Origin: Liolophura sinensis
Taxonomy: Eukaryota; Mollusca; Polyplacophora; Chitonida; Chitonidae
Reading direction: 5' to 3'
Assembly (NCBI RefSeq): GCF_032854445.1
Contig: NC_088295.1
Coordinates: 46,489,385 to 46,553,384 of the forward strand
Length of the DNA: 64,000 bases
A program made the position numbers and the translations under genes. Position 1 is the first letter of the stretch. Each line of letters begins with the position of its first letter. Of the stretch, positions 37,768 through 48,598 are shown piece by piece. The notes below the pieces were generated by a model. It had not been told where the DNA came from, did no database searches, and saw only the letters and a list, made by a program, of their open reading frames with translations.

Positions 37768-37939
37768 CTATCTTTTGTAAATGTAGCTGTTTTCACCTAC
37801 CTTTTTCACTTCCTCTTCATTTATTTCCACATAGACCCAGGTGTACAAAGGCCTCAGCTCAACTTTATTCACTTTGTATTTTAAACTATTTAAACCATCA
37901 GAGGCGAAGCGCTTTCGGCCCTGATATAAAAGACCCATC
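37768..37939 (-). CDS. GT7 gene terminal coding exon
   Basis: Encodes MGLLYQGRKRFASDGLNSLKYKV, matching the family's SDGLNSLTYQV block, and runs to TAG at 37768-37770. A consensus donor AAG|GTAGGT at 37801/37800 would remove the last ten residues, so a further 3' exon is possible. The nearest minus-strand AATAAA is at 37216-37221, about 550 nt beyond the stop. Confidence 0.9.
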
Positions 37940-40900
37940 CTGAAAAGACAATCCACACCGTATCATGCCACATGTAGATCTGACATGACAAGAGTGCCAC
38001 TATTCAAATCATGAGATGTGGGAGAGTAGATAGAATATATATTATACAGCTGAAGGAATTTGCTCAACATCAAAATAAACAGTACAGTGTCAAACATATT
38101 GTAAAACTTCCACCTTTTCAACCACTAAAGCACTTTTTTTCAGATGAATTTATGCATACAATTATCATAAAAATGATGCTATTAAAACACGATTTGTTTG
38201 TGTCATTAAAGATGCAAGCTTCAGTCGATGTTGCGAGTTCAAATCCAGCTCACGTTGGCTTCAGTATATATCAGGAGGTTTCTCCGAAGGCACATTTTAC
38301 TTCTCCGAAGGCACATTTTACTTCATAAAATTCTGCAAATTGTTCCTCTACACCCTATTGTTCTTTCCGCATGTTTCAAAATATTGGTTGCAGAAGTTGT
38401 TGAAAAAGTTGAAGAATTAGGATAAATTGTGCAATGTCAAAGCCTTCAAGAACTGGACTTGAACAGCGCATCTCACTCAACGAGATGATACACTGATGTA
38501 GAATATTTCACCAGTCTAGAATATTTCACCTGTCTAGAATATTTCACCAGTCTAGAATATTTCACCTGTCTAGAATATTTCACCAGTCTAGAATATTTCA
38601 CCTGTCTAGAATATTTCACCAGTCTAGAATATTTCACCTGTCTAGAATATTTCACTTCTACAATACTTCAGGCTTCACAGGTCAAGGAACCCAGTGCCTT
38701 TACATAGCTGGTGAAAAACGGCTGCACTTTTCACCCTTCACATACCTGACAAACCTGGACACACCTACTGGCATGACTTCTGAGAAACCTCCTGATATAT
38801 ACTGAAGCCAATGTGAGCTGGATTTGAACTCTCAACATCGACTGTCTCGTGCTGGTTATCTGAACTCGGGCAACGTGGACTGCTCGACCACGGAGGACAC
38901 GGTTATGATAATGTTAACAGGACTTAACCTGAAGGTATACTATAAACTTTTTTTTATAAATTTCCCTTTTTTTCTTTCTAGAAGTGTTTAAAAAAGTGGC
39001 AGTTGTAACATCATTCTCTAAAATGCTAACAATCAACAAAACAGTTAAAACTGTCTTTTTTCAACTGTTTTGACGTTTTTAAACAGATTAGTTTTTGGTA
39101 AAAACAAAACATGAGTGTCACATACACAAAAACTTTCAATCTTCATTGTAAATTAATCAGTGACAAGTTAATCTGCCTTTAAACATTTTCACTGTGTTTA
39201 TTTATTTATTTCATTGGTGTTTTACACCATACTCAAGAATATTTCACTTATAAGAAAGCGACCAACATTATGGTGGGTGGCAAACATGCAGAACCTGGGG
39301 AAAACCCACAGCCATCCGCGATTTGCTGGTAGACCTTCCCACATACAGCTGGAGAGACTTTTAGTGAAATCACTTAGCAGTTATTATATACATGTATAAG
39401 TATATAGTACCTTAATCAGAATTTACCGTTCTTGAAAGACGTCTTACCTTTCAGGATTGGCTTTATCTTTTTTGTGTGACAGCATTTTGTATCTAGCCAC
39501 TTTTATTGGATAACGTATAATTTTATAGCCCTTTGCTACAATCCTGAAAGAAAATATCAGAAAAGGGAAATAGAAGATGTGGTGAATGGTTGGAGATTTG
39601 TGGGGTTTAAACCTCAGGGTAACATTATCCAATTATCATTTTGTATTAAAAGCAATATAACAACAAATCTACACTTTATTTATGTATCGGTTAGTTGTTT
39701 AATGCCAAACTCATCAATTTATCATTAATATAATGGCTGTCAGTTTTATGGGTGGAGGAAAATGAAGTGCCTGGGATAAACCACCGACTTTTGTCAAGTA
39801 ACTGACAAATTTACCAATGTGTGACATTCACATATGCACGCTGTACCGATGGAAATAAGTGAACAGTTAAGATTGTTCAAACGGCCCAAAGAGCACTGTC
39901 AACCGTTTATGGGGTCACTTAAGACCCCATCATGAATACATGTAATAAAAGCATGGGAATCAACGAATTCCCTGTCCAATTCCAGACTTGAACCCGTATC
40001 TCGTGTGTCCTTGTAATTGAAAGACTGTGGAACAAACTTCTCAGGGTGACATGTTTGGGTGTAGATCATTTTCTTAAACCAATGTATTTCAATGTATCTC
40101 ATTTTCAACAGCCATCTTTGATGAAACCTAAACTGCTGAAATGCAATCCACTACAAAAGAACAATAATTCATGTACGTCTACAAGTATATGGGGAGATTT
40201 TCCGGGTGATTCAAGCAGCCTTGAAGAGACAAATCAGCATAGTGTTCCTTTGATTTTAAAACTTTATCACTGAAAAACTACAGTGTATGCAGATGTTGCA
40301 TTTAACTGGTCAAGCAAGTGGATTTTAACAGTTACACACTTACCTATTGTGCATATCATCATCTTCTCCACCCCAGCCAAAAAACTTGTTTGAAAAACCA
40401 TTTACGTTTTTCATTTGATCTTTGGTCAATGCACTAACCCCTCCAAATATAGCCTCATAAGGTAGCCTGCAAACAGCAATGGTAGACATAAAGACTTTCT
40501 AAATCAAAAGTAGATTCAAACTTGGATAGTCATAGGAGGCCAAGCCAATTTACATCAAAGAACTGTACATGTACGTGAAAAACGCACGGTGTTAATCCAA
40601 AGGATTAAATCATTATGTGTGGAAGGTCAGTAATTCAGCCATTGTATGCTATCAACAGGTGTATTAAACAGATAGCAGATAACACATACCTATGTGACAC
40701 TTTCTTCTGGGAAAATAGCCATGTGAGTGTTGAAGTATAAAAAAAAAAAAAAAAATCCTAAAAAGTGTTTGCATGTGAACGTTGGCAGAATCAAAGAAAC
40801 ATCTCTGGTGTTAAGCTTTCTTGACTTTACCAGGTTCACCGTGTTATTACGAATTCAAAAATACACAAAACATTGTTGATATGGTTTTTACCGTTCGTTT

Positions 40901-43900
40901 ATGACATGACCTTCTGATGTCAATAATAACAGGGTGGAATGATTTCATTCCTTGAATTACTGTAATTCTTCAACCTTTTAGCATGTTTGCAAGGTGATTA
41001 TTTGAGGATACTCGATGGCATTATTCTGATGTAATCTGATAAAATTTTACTTTTCTTTCCAACCAATCCGAAGTTTTTGTCTCCAAAATAAAAACAAACA
41101 TGTGCATAAATAGCACTGAAAGTTGCTCTTTCATGTGTAAAAAGGTTGAGCAACAAAAGTAACACTATTTTGTGTTTTTTTTTTGTGAATGTTCATAGCG
41201 GAACACCCTGACTAGGAACAGCAGTTTATTACCTGTAGCCCATGGTGTCTACGGCAGCAGACATGTGCCTGGGCTGTTCAGGGCATGAATATATATTCCT
41301 CTCATCTTCTGGTATCAAATCCACATCGTGGAAAACAAAGCACTGGTAGTCATACAGCTTCAACGCTTCAACAAACCCAATGTTCATCAACATTGCTCTA
41401 TTGAACTTGGTTGGCATAGCCTGAAACAGAGCAAAGGATCGTTTAAAAGAAACCCAAATTCCACATGTTACACTTGTATGTACTGAACTTGGTTCTGTTG
41501 GCATTGCCTGAAACAGCAGAAACGATAATTTAATCGAAACCCAAATTCCATTACACATGTATGTAGTGAACTTGATTCTGTTGGCATTAACTGTTGACAT
41601 TGCCTGTTGATATTGCCTGTTGACATTGCCTGAAACAGCACGAAAGATCAATCTAACTTAAAAACTACTGCCATTACTAAACTTTATATTTTATTTGTAA
41701 GTGAACTTTTAAATATTGGTATTACCTTACACATCACCAAAACATTATTCCTCATTATTAAACACAACTGAATTCAACTTTGCCTGAAACTGCAGAAAAT
41801 AATTAGTCTATTTGACACAATTCTTAACTTCATTATCAAACTTAGTTCAGTAAAGTTTTGTTGGTGCTTCCTGAAAGAGTACAAGGAAAAACTGGCTCAT
41901 GCACATCGGCATTGCCTCAAGTCCTACCTTAAAAGAAAAAACATGTGCATGTACATGTCTCGTAACTACGCTTATTGATTTATAACGTTTCACTTATACG
42001 ACCGTGACCAGCATTATGGTGGGAGGAAACCGGGCAGAGCCCAGGGAAAACAAGTCCTGCTTTAAGAAACATACATGTGCATGTCTTGTGACTTGGATGA
42101 TTGATTTATAACATGGATATTACAACCATGGTTAAGATGAAAGCTAAGTGTATAACCATGACAACCACGATGTAAGTACAGCCATGTTACCTTTAATAAC
42201 CCCAAAGTGCTGCTTTGTTAGTTCTATGCCCTAGCTCACTTACGACTTATTGGCCCCTTTTATCCCTTCTATGCTCTTCATTATCTGTTCTATGCACTTC
42301 CTTGTCAGTTCTATGCACTTCAATATCAGTTCTAAGCACTTCAATATCTGTTCTATGCACTTCATTATCAGTTCTAAACACTTCATTATCAGTTCTAAGC
42401 ACTTCATTATCAGTTCTAAGCACTTCCATGCCAATTCTATGCACTTCCTTGTCAGTTCTATACCCCACTTTACCATCCTTGGCGTTCCTCAAGAGTTCTA
42501 TGCCCCATTACCAATCTTATGCCCACCCTTATCAGTTTTACATCCACCCTTACCATTTTTACACCCACCCTTACAGGCTTTGTGCTCACCCTTACCAGTT
42601 TTGTGCCTTCCCTTACCAGTTCTATGACATATATGCCATAATCCAGCTGTTGGTCTTGTAAAAACTTGTGCATGTGCTGCAGAAAGACTTTGAGATGAGC
42701 TTCTCGGTCTCTATATGGGATGATAATGGCAACACGATGACGAGACACACAGTCCTTGGGTTTCCATCGGCCACCAGGCAATAGATCGGGATAGTTAGCC
42801 TTTATTTCATCGTAGCTTTTTATGGATTTGTCCACAGACACTGCCCCACCTGATGTGAGAAAACAAGAAATATGCTGAATTCACTCTGATGACAGTCATA
42901 AATATGGCACACATTAAATATACAGCACTTTAAATCTTCTACAAACTCAATCACTTTTTTTAAGTTAGTTGAATTTATGCAAACAATTACCATGGAAACA
43001 ACACTAAAATTATTTTTTTTCTCAATTAATACACATGCTTCATTAAACTGTGCAAATTATATCTGTACAACCCATTGTTCTCTCAGAATGTGTCAAAATG
43101 TTGGTTGCATACGCGATTGAAAAGGCTGATTAATTAGGGTATGTAGCATTTACCTGTAATACAAATATGTAACAGCATATGTACATGTAACTGGTCTTCA
43201 ATCACCAAAGTCCTGGATCTAAATGTATGTCTACAATCACTTGCATGCCGTGTTTGCATGGCAAACCATGTCAACACATCAGCTTTCATGAATGTGCTAT
43301 TTATATAGACATGCATGTAGACTCTGCTACTGAACAAAACCGTACAAACAGATGATGAAATTTATATATATGATCAGTGTACATGATATAAGCTCTGCCA
43401 AGCCTTCAGTATGATCAATTCAGAAAATGACCTTTCAGGCATGGTATGCACACATTTTCTCCTTCAGAACAGGTAATATTGGAAAGCTTGCTGAAGGACA
43501 AATATTTGAATGCTTGATGTACATAACTTTAACTGTTGACTGCCAGGCTTCCTGCGACTGAAGGCCTCAGCATGAAGAGACAGCGAAGGAAACCTGGCAG
43601 AACCCTGGGGAAACCCATAACAATCTGCAGATTGCTGACAGGCCTTCCCATATAGGACGATAGGAAGGCAGCTTGACTTGAACTCATCGTGACCACATTG
43701 GAGGTTCTAGGATAATACATAAAGTATCCCCTACACGCAGAGTAAAATTTAAACCAGCATTTCTACTACATGTAGTATAGATACAAAATGCAGGTAGGAC
43801 CTATAGTACCAGTATAATCAAGATATATGTAAGTTTGACTTACGTAAATTTGGTGGTATAAAAGGACAAGCCTCGTCTTTCCTTGGTAAGCTGGCATTGG

Positions 43901-44165
43901 CATTTAGTGAGGGACTAGCTATGCCCAAACGGTCCTTGTGTCGCAACTGTCCGCTGACAATGAAGTCTCTAATGTCTACAAATTCTCCTGAAGAGTTCTG
44001 TTTACCAACAGGGGCAATTTTCGATGACACTAACACAGCCAAAGGATGGTAATACTGGTAAAAAATCGAACTGACACCAAACTGCAGGATGATCAGAATC
44101 ACCGTGGTGACAGCAGCAACCTTGAACACATTTTCTTTTGTGCACTTGGAGGTTTTCCCTGTCAT
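37768..44165 (-). CDS. beta-1,4-galactosyltransferase family (GT7) enzyme, probably beta4-GalNAc-transferase, 6 coding exons
   Basis: Minus-strand exons 44165-43844, 42849-42617, 41420-41233, 40466-40344, 39543-39448 and 37939-37768 join in phases 1, 0, 2, 2, 2 to 377 residues. It is a type II Golgi protein: cytoplasmic tail 1-12, one membrane anchor about 13-36, a stem with sequons (N57, N90), then the catalytic domain from about 100. Seen are AIIIPYRDRE (148-157), the DVD metal/donor motif (217-219), GWGGEDDD (278-285) with the loop Trp279, and M309-x-x-H312 as the other metal ligands. The four disulphide cysteines (C100, C141, C212, C231) are also kept, and numbering runs a constant 35 behind beta4GalT1 over the catalytic core. 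Ile254 replaces the vertebrate Tyr289 that restricts the donor to UDP-Gal. Invertebrate enzymes with Ile there make LacdiNAc from UDP-GalNAc, so that is the likely reaction; UDP-Gal or UDP-GlcNAc use is not excluded. ATG 44165 is the first in-frame ATG after a TAA at 44217-44219. Confidence 0.95.
38222..38844. repeat. 63-nt inverted repeat with ~500-nt loop
   Basis: Arms 38222-38284 and 38782-38844 are reverse complements with two mismatches. The arms contain a box-B-like GAGTTCAAATCCAGCTCA, so they are probably opposed fragments of one SINE family. Confidence 0.85.
38501..38655. repeat. 18-bp satellite in a 36-bp alternating array
   Basis: About nine units of TCTAGAATATTTCACC, alternating AG and TG at the junction, so the true repeat is 36 bp. 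Confidence 0.9.
39197..39358 (-). mobile_element. SINE family A, reverse fragment in GT7 intron 5
   Basis: Tail TTTATTTATTTATTTCATTG and core to CCTTCCCACATACAGCTGG; head missing. Confidence 0.8.
39448..39543 (-). CDS. GT7 gene coding exon 5
   Basis: Encodes IVAKGYKIIRYPIKVARYKMLSHKKDKANPE, carrying the metal ligands Met309 and His312 and the HxxDKxNPxR consensus. It is bounded by TTTCTTTCAG and GAAAG|GTAAGA. Confidence 0.94.
39675..40024 (-). mobile_element. SINE-like element, family E
   Basis: A tail-like TTTATTTATGTATCGGTTAG at the left and, at the right on the minus strand, a tRNA-like GGGTTCAAGTCTGG box B. It lies in GT7 intron 4, and I see only this copy. Confidence 0.5.
40344..40466 (-). 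CDS. GT7 gene coding exon 4
   Basis: Encodes LPYEAIFGGVSALTKDQ through GWGGEDDDMHN, the acceptor/donor loop and catalytic core of the family. Ile254 sits in PYEAIFGG. The borders TTTGCAG|GCTACC and AATAG|GTAAGT give phase 2 at both ends. It lies outside any long ORF and was found by homology. Confidence 0.95.
40959..41158. mobile_element. MITE-like element, CTGTAATTCTTCAAC family, copy 1
   Basis: ACTGTAATTCTTCAACC at one end and AAAAAGGTTGAGCAA at the other, about 200 bp, in GT7 intron 3. The interior is shared with copies at 46263, 49472 and 50441. Confidence 0.7.
41233..41420 (-). CDS. GT7 gene coding exon 3
   Basis: Starts after CTCTGTTTCAG with AMPTKFNRAMLMNIGF and contains the metal-binding DVDLIPEDERN and the C212/C231 pair; ends GGCTACAG|GTAATA in phase 2. 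The frame stays open upstream through copies of the acceptor, so the exon start rests on homology (vertebrate AGDTIFNRAKLLNVGF). Confidence 0.93.
41421..41910 (-). repeat. Degenerate repeats of the exon 3 acceptor junction
   Basis: Copies of the TGTTTCAG|GC acceptor occur with exon starts at 41420 (true), 41507 and 41629, with more decayed versions near 41785, 41870 and 41910. A 15-bp sub-repeat (TGCCTGTTGACAT) lies at 41590-41630. The first two copies share about 40 nt of intron before the AG. Confidence 0.75.
41967..42053 (-). mobile_element. SINE family A core fragment in GT7 intron 2
   Basis: CACTTATACGACCGTGACCA through AAACCGGGCAGAGCCCAGGG; no head or full tail. Confidence 0.75.
42249..42616 (-). 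repeat. 21-bp tandem repeat carrying splice-donor copies
   Basis: About 17 units of 21 nt. The four nearest exon 2 keep an intact GT donor, with exon ends at 42617, 42596, 42575 and 42554. Farther units have GATAAT or GACAAG in place of GGTAAG. Because 21 is a multiple of three the frame stays open across the array. Confidence 0.85.
42617..42849 (-). CDS. GT7 gene coding exon 2
   Basis: Starts after TTTTCTCACATCAG and encodes residues 109-185, including DCVSRHRVAIIIPYRDREAH and QQLDYGIYVIEL, the nucleotide-sugar-binding start of the catalytic domain. It ends GAACTG|GTAAGG in phase 0. The donor is the first of a 21-bp tandem series of similar sites. Confidence 0.95.
42935..43140. repeat. Dispersed repeat shared with 38125-38430
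   Basis: Blocks GAATTTATGCA, AAATT..., CCCATTGTTCT and AAAATGTTGGTTGCA occur in the same order in both places. The 38125 copy is interrupted by the SINE fragment of the inverted repeat. Confidence 0.55.
43585..43710 (-). mobile_element. SINE family A, reverse fragment in GT7 intron 1
   Basis: GGAAACCTGGCAGAACCCTG, CTGCAGATTGCTGACAGGCC and a degenerate head CTTGAACTCATCGTGACC. Confidence 0.7.
43844..44165 (-). CDS. GT7 gene coding exon 1
   Basis: Encodes the tail, membrane anchor (VFKVAAVTTVILIILQFGVS), stem and CPFIPPNL with the first conserved cysteine (C100). It ends AATTTAC|GTAAGT in phase 1. The frame is open upstream to 44210 but holds no ATG there. Confidence 0.93.
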
Positions 44166-44956
44166 TTTGACACGTACTGAAGAGTGAGCTCCCCTATCTG
44201 AGCTCTTCACACAGAATTAAATTTTATTGCACCATTGGCATATCCCAAAACAGACATACACACATAAAAGTTTGCACTCCAACCGATACACACTTCCTTG
44301 AACAGTTTAACATGAAGGCCGTACAAAAGTACGGCAATAGCTGTGCCAGCACACTTTATATATATAAACCATACAGATCATGTAGATGATATCTTGTAGA
44401 ATAATAAAAACACACCAAAAATATTTTTAAATTTGCAGTGCGCAAAAAGAGCTACTGCCAGCGTGATATCAAACTTCACAACTATTTTTCACCATGACAA
44501 AAAAAGTTTTCTTTTCAACTGTAAAACAAAGTCCGATCAAGACCCTCTCGTTCTGAGCACGACAGAAACATACCATGGATATGCAAGTGTATGAATCAGA
44601 ACCTCAAAAACTTCCTCAAGTTTCCCAGGTCAAGATTACCTAAGAGAGAAGCCACACATAATTTCACAGAAATCCTGGCTTCCTATGCCTCAGTATTATG
44701 CGCAGAGATCCTTCCAAGACATGTGAAACTTTCCTGTTCTTGCGTTTTACTTCGCTCTATTCCTTGCACACAGACTTAGTTTTAGCACTGGCTCTAAGGA
44801 TTCAAGTCATTCTGGTTTCACTGTATGTACTTGTATCTTTCACCTAGTTTCTACTTAGCAGCATTCTGGTGGAGAATACAATGCAGTATTCACATGCTTT
44901 TTCTTAATACAGTGCAAGATTCATTTGGTTGCAGTATTCACATTGCTTTTCAGAGT

Positions 44957-45225
44957 GCCAGTCACTCAATCCTGGTTCCAGCACTGGTGTCAATTTTCTT
45001 GTCAGTCACTCGGTTTTGGTTCCAGCACTGATCTCACTTTTGTTGCTTGTCACTCAGTTTTGGTTCAAGCACTGATCTCACTTTTGTTGCCTGTTACTCA
45101 GTTTTGGTCCAAGCACTGATCTCACTTTTGTTGCCTGTCACTCGGTTTTGGTCCAAGCACTGATCTCACATTTGTTGCTTTGTCACTCGGTGTTGGTTCA
45201 AGCACTGACGTTACTTTGGTTTCCA
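44957..45225. repeat. 44-bp tandem repeat, 6 copies
   Basis: The unit is GTCACTCAGTTTTGGTTCAA, GCACTGATCTCACTTTTGTT, GCCT. The outer copies are more diverged. Confidence 0.85.
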
Positions 45226-46110
45226 GATTTATGAGCATCCAATACATTAATCTATGATTCGCACTGTCGGCCTTCAGGATTCCAGCGAGTACGTTTTGCC
45301 ATGCTACAGTTCCGCGGTCGAGGTCATTTTCTACAGTTACAGGTAGTCCATGTCTTCTTGGGGCTATTAATGCTGCTAAAGTTCACAGTTCTTAGCTTAG
45401 GTTGGCTGTGCATGGGGCCGTACAGCTTGCCACAGTGTCTTTATAGGCAGTCACATGGGTGCACAGATGTACAAGGGCCTAAGAAAAGAAGACCATTCCC
45501 AGGAGAACCCTACAAAAGAAAAAAAAGAAAATAACAGTATAATAATAAGGCTGCTTATGATAGAATAAGCAAGCACATTTATGTAATTCACAGCATATAC
45601 ATTTAAAAAAAAAAAAAAAAATTACCAAACATTATGAAACTGTGCTAACCAAAATGTGATTAGCTCAGATTAGCTGCACGTAGGTGTCATGTGGTGAAAA
45701 TTAGTACAATTACACTGACTGATTGACTACATGAGTGACAAACAATGTACACGTAAGTTTCTGATGAAGATAATTACTGCAGAGTTTAACTATATGTATT
45801 TATGCAGGTGAAAAAACAAGCTCATGCAGTCAGCCCACCTAACAAATAAAGTTAACAAAATGTTCAGACTTGCAAATGAACAGATTTATTAAAACAGAAA
45901 ACATAAAATATATGCACAGTACTAGAAGTCCGCTTCTGTACTATACAAGCTTTCAAATAAGTACCCTAACAAGAACATTTTCGGGTATCAAATCCGTTCT
46001 TAACAAAATTCCCACATAAATATAAACACCGGGAATCTTCAACACATTAGTTTGATTTAATAAATAAGATTTAAGATTTGTCAGTCATGCCTTGAAGAGT
46101 TAGGCCGGCT

Positions 46111-46139
46111 ATGTATGTATGTATGTATGTATGTATATA
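46111..46139. repeat. (TATG)n microsatellite
   Basis: About six TATG units followed by TATATATATG. Confidence 0.85.
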
Positions 46140-46262
46140 TATGCACATACTGTATGTGTATCACTATACTCAGCTCTCATCGAATGGTTCACCTCATCAA
46201 ACAGCTGCAAACTCTGGACATTTTTCATGCTTGTCTCAAAATTTGTAACCTTAGGTACCAGT

Positions 46263-46450
46263 ACTGTAATTCTTCAACCTTTTCACATGGTTGCAAGGTG
46301 TTTATTCAAGCATATTCTGAAGGCATTATTCTGTGTTGACTGATAACATTATACTTCTTGTGAAGCCCTAAAACTGGCCAATCCAACCAATACAGTTTTG
46401 TCACCAAAATCACATTAAAATGATGCATAAATCTCACTGAAATTGCTCTT
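46263..46450. mobile_element. MITE-like element, CTGTAATTCTTCAAC family, copy 2
   Basis: Left terminus plus interior blocks TTGCAAGGTGTTTATTCAAG and CTTGTGAAGCCCTAAAACTGG; the right terminus is missing. Confidence 0.65.
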
Positions 46451-46516
46451 CCACAAGCGTATGTTTTACACATCTGCCTCATTTCCGAGGGACAAATCTA
46501 CCAACCAGACATGTAT

Positions 46517-46668
46517 TAATTTATCTATTTATTTGATTGGTGTTTTATGCCGTACTCAGGAATATTTCACTTATACGACGTCAACCAGCATTACGGTGGA
46601 AAGAAACCGGGCAGAGCACAGGGAAAACCCATGACCATCCACAAGTTGCTGACAGGCCTTCCTACATA
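46517..46668 (-). mobile_element. SINE family A, reverse fragment
   Basis: TTTATCTATTTATTTGATTG tail, core to GACAGGCCTTCC; head missing. Confidence 0.8.
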
Positions 46669-48598
46669 TCAACCATACATGTCCTAACTGGTGCGTTTTG
46701 TATAACGTTGGATTATCCATGACTCATACATGTGATACTACATGTAGGTGTACACGTGGCTGTATATAGGAAATGACACAGCTAGTGTGACACACCTGGA
46801 TTTAGTAAGCCAAATCAACACATCATCATGTCTTTCAATTAAATATTTTAATACAGGATCAACCAAGCCTAAAATCGCAAGGGAAGGTAAAACAATCAAT
46901 CACTTATACGACGGTCAAAAATTCTCCTGTGAAATTCTCAATGAGTCAGACATCACTATAATTCAATGTCATTTATGCGTCAGAAAAGTTAAATGACCAG
47001 GAGCCATGACGGTCAACCCAAGATATAAACAGTTGAACATCATTTACATCTGGAGTCTTGTATGTTGATTCCAGATTAATTCACAAATAGATGTTGACAG
47101 TTATAACGACTTTCACTCTGAATAATTCTTTCATCTAATATTGTTACTTGTTCAAATATTTCTATGGCCTCACTGCAAAACTATGAATATTGCTCAGCCA
47201 GCAGTTTTGAGTCAGGTTGATATGCAATGCCTATGTCACAGCTGCGTTAAACCAGTTAACAAGGAAACTAAGGAAGGAGATCAGTGCTGATACACATGTG
47301 TTGATGTATAATTATTTATTTGTATACATACGCACAGACGATATTGAATAAAAGATGGACTACAATTTACAGCTGTTGTCTTGGTTAACATATGCACATG
47401 TCGATGACTGATATGAGGACATCCATACACTTCCAAAAATAACAGAAAGGAAACTAAGAAAACCTTTAAACATAGAACATATATGTAAAGATTAAAGGTT
47501 TGTAAAATGATACATGCCTGATACCAAGCTGTGGTATTTGCCGCACCTCAAAAACCTGAGTGACTATCAATATTTGAATGAAATATTCACAAGTGTGAAA
47601 TATACTGAAATAAGTGAAAATTGCAACTCAATACATTTTATTATCTTTATTTCTAAAGATTTCTCCATAATGGATACACTACTCACAGCCACTGCTTGTA
47701 CATATACTTACAGGACATCTTCAACAGAACCAGTTGCATCCTATCTGTATACATGTACAACTGAGTGTACTGTAAAACTTCTGTTGGGCAATATATACAT
47801 AAATGCATATAGTATACATTACTCAGATGTCTGCAGTTTCCCTACTCCTGACAAACAAATAGCCCAGCCCTTGATCACTTATCTCAACAATTGTATGCCC
47901 ACAAGCCACTTAATGGCTGTGGGCCATGTTTTAGTTACTACTTACTTATTTAATGTAGGCTTTGTTACGCACAGGCTGAATCCTATGACTTTGTGGTGCA
48001 GTGTATGATAAGCCTTTGTCTTATGTACACATTATAACCTGATATGTGTTCTCACTGCGCAACTGAGCATAAATACACATGTACATCTATACATACCTAT
48101 ACAAACATCTATATGTACATGTACAAAGAATGTAGGCCGTGTGGCTATTAAAGCATCACCTAAAACTCATCATATAGCTTCATAGCAGCTACTTATATCA
48201 AAAATGCGGCAGTTTTTTTGTTTTTCATCTATTATCTTTATTCAAAGCATAGAGAATATTCCCCTTAAGACGTTGTTTCGTAGTGGCTTTAAGGTATCTA
48301 GAGCTACATTGTATGCTGACATTTTAATATGAGCTACAATGTACATGCAAAACAGGAGACTTCGTGATGGAACATCTGTAGAGTCAGGGATAATTACAGA
48401 AATTAAGCTCTCATACCGTGTCGGAATAGTTATTTTAGTCCTAGAAACAGGTATATCTTCACATGAATGAAGCCAAACATGACAGATGCCAGGTTTTTAC
48501 CTGATACATGTAGCAAATGATGCGTTTGTAATGAAGACACAAATTCATCATAAAAGCAAAACCAGTGGTGAATTATTATAAAGTATATTAAAGAGGGA

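Larger units (their letters stand above)
37940..39447 (-). other. GT7 gene intron 5 with an internal inverted repeat
   Basis: 1.5 kb holding a 63-nt inverted repeat (38222-38284 and 38782-38844), a 21-bp duplicate (TTCTCCGAAGGCACATTTTA) at 38281-38323, an 18-bp satellite (38501-38655), a reverse SINE-A copy (39197-39358) and a copy of a dispersed element also found near 42935-43140. Confidence 0.8.
41421..42616 (-). other. GT7 gene intron 2, built largely from copies of its own splice junctions
   Basis: The donor half (42616 down to about 42249) is a 21-bp tandem array whose unit resembles the exon 2 end plus donor, CATAGAACTG|GTAAGG. The acceptor half (about 41910 to 41421) carries several degenerate copies of the exon 3 junction, recognisable by TGTTTCAG followed by GCNATGCCAAC. 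Between them lies a SINE-A fragment (41967-42053). This is seen directly in the sequence; how the array formed is inference. Confidence 0.8.

Noticed and set aside
47514-48008. 164-aa plus-strand ORF
   Set aside because: No recognisable motif, AT-rich codon use like the surroundings, no splice-site or homology support; likely chance.
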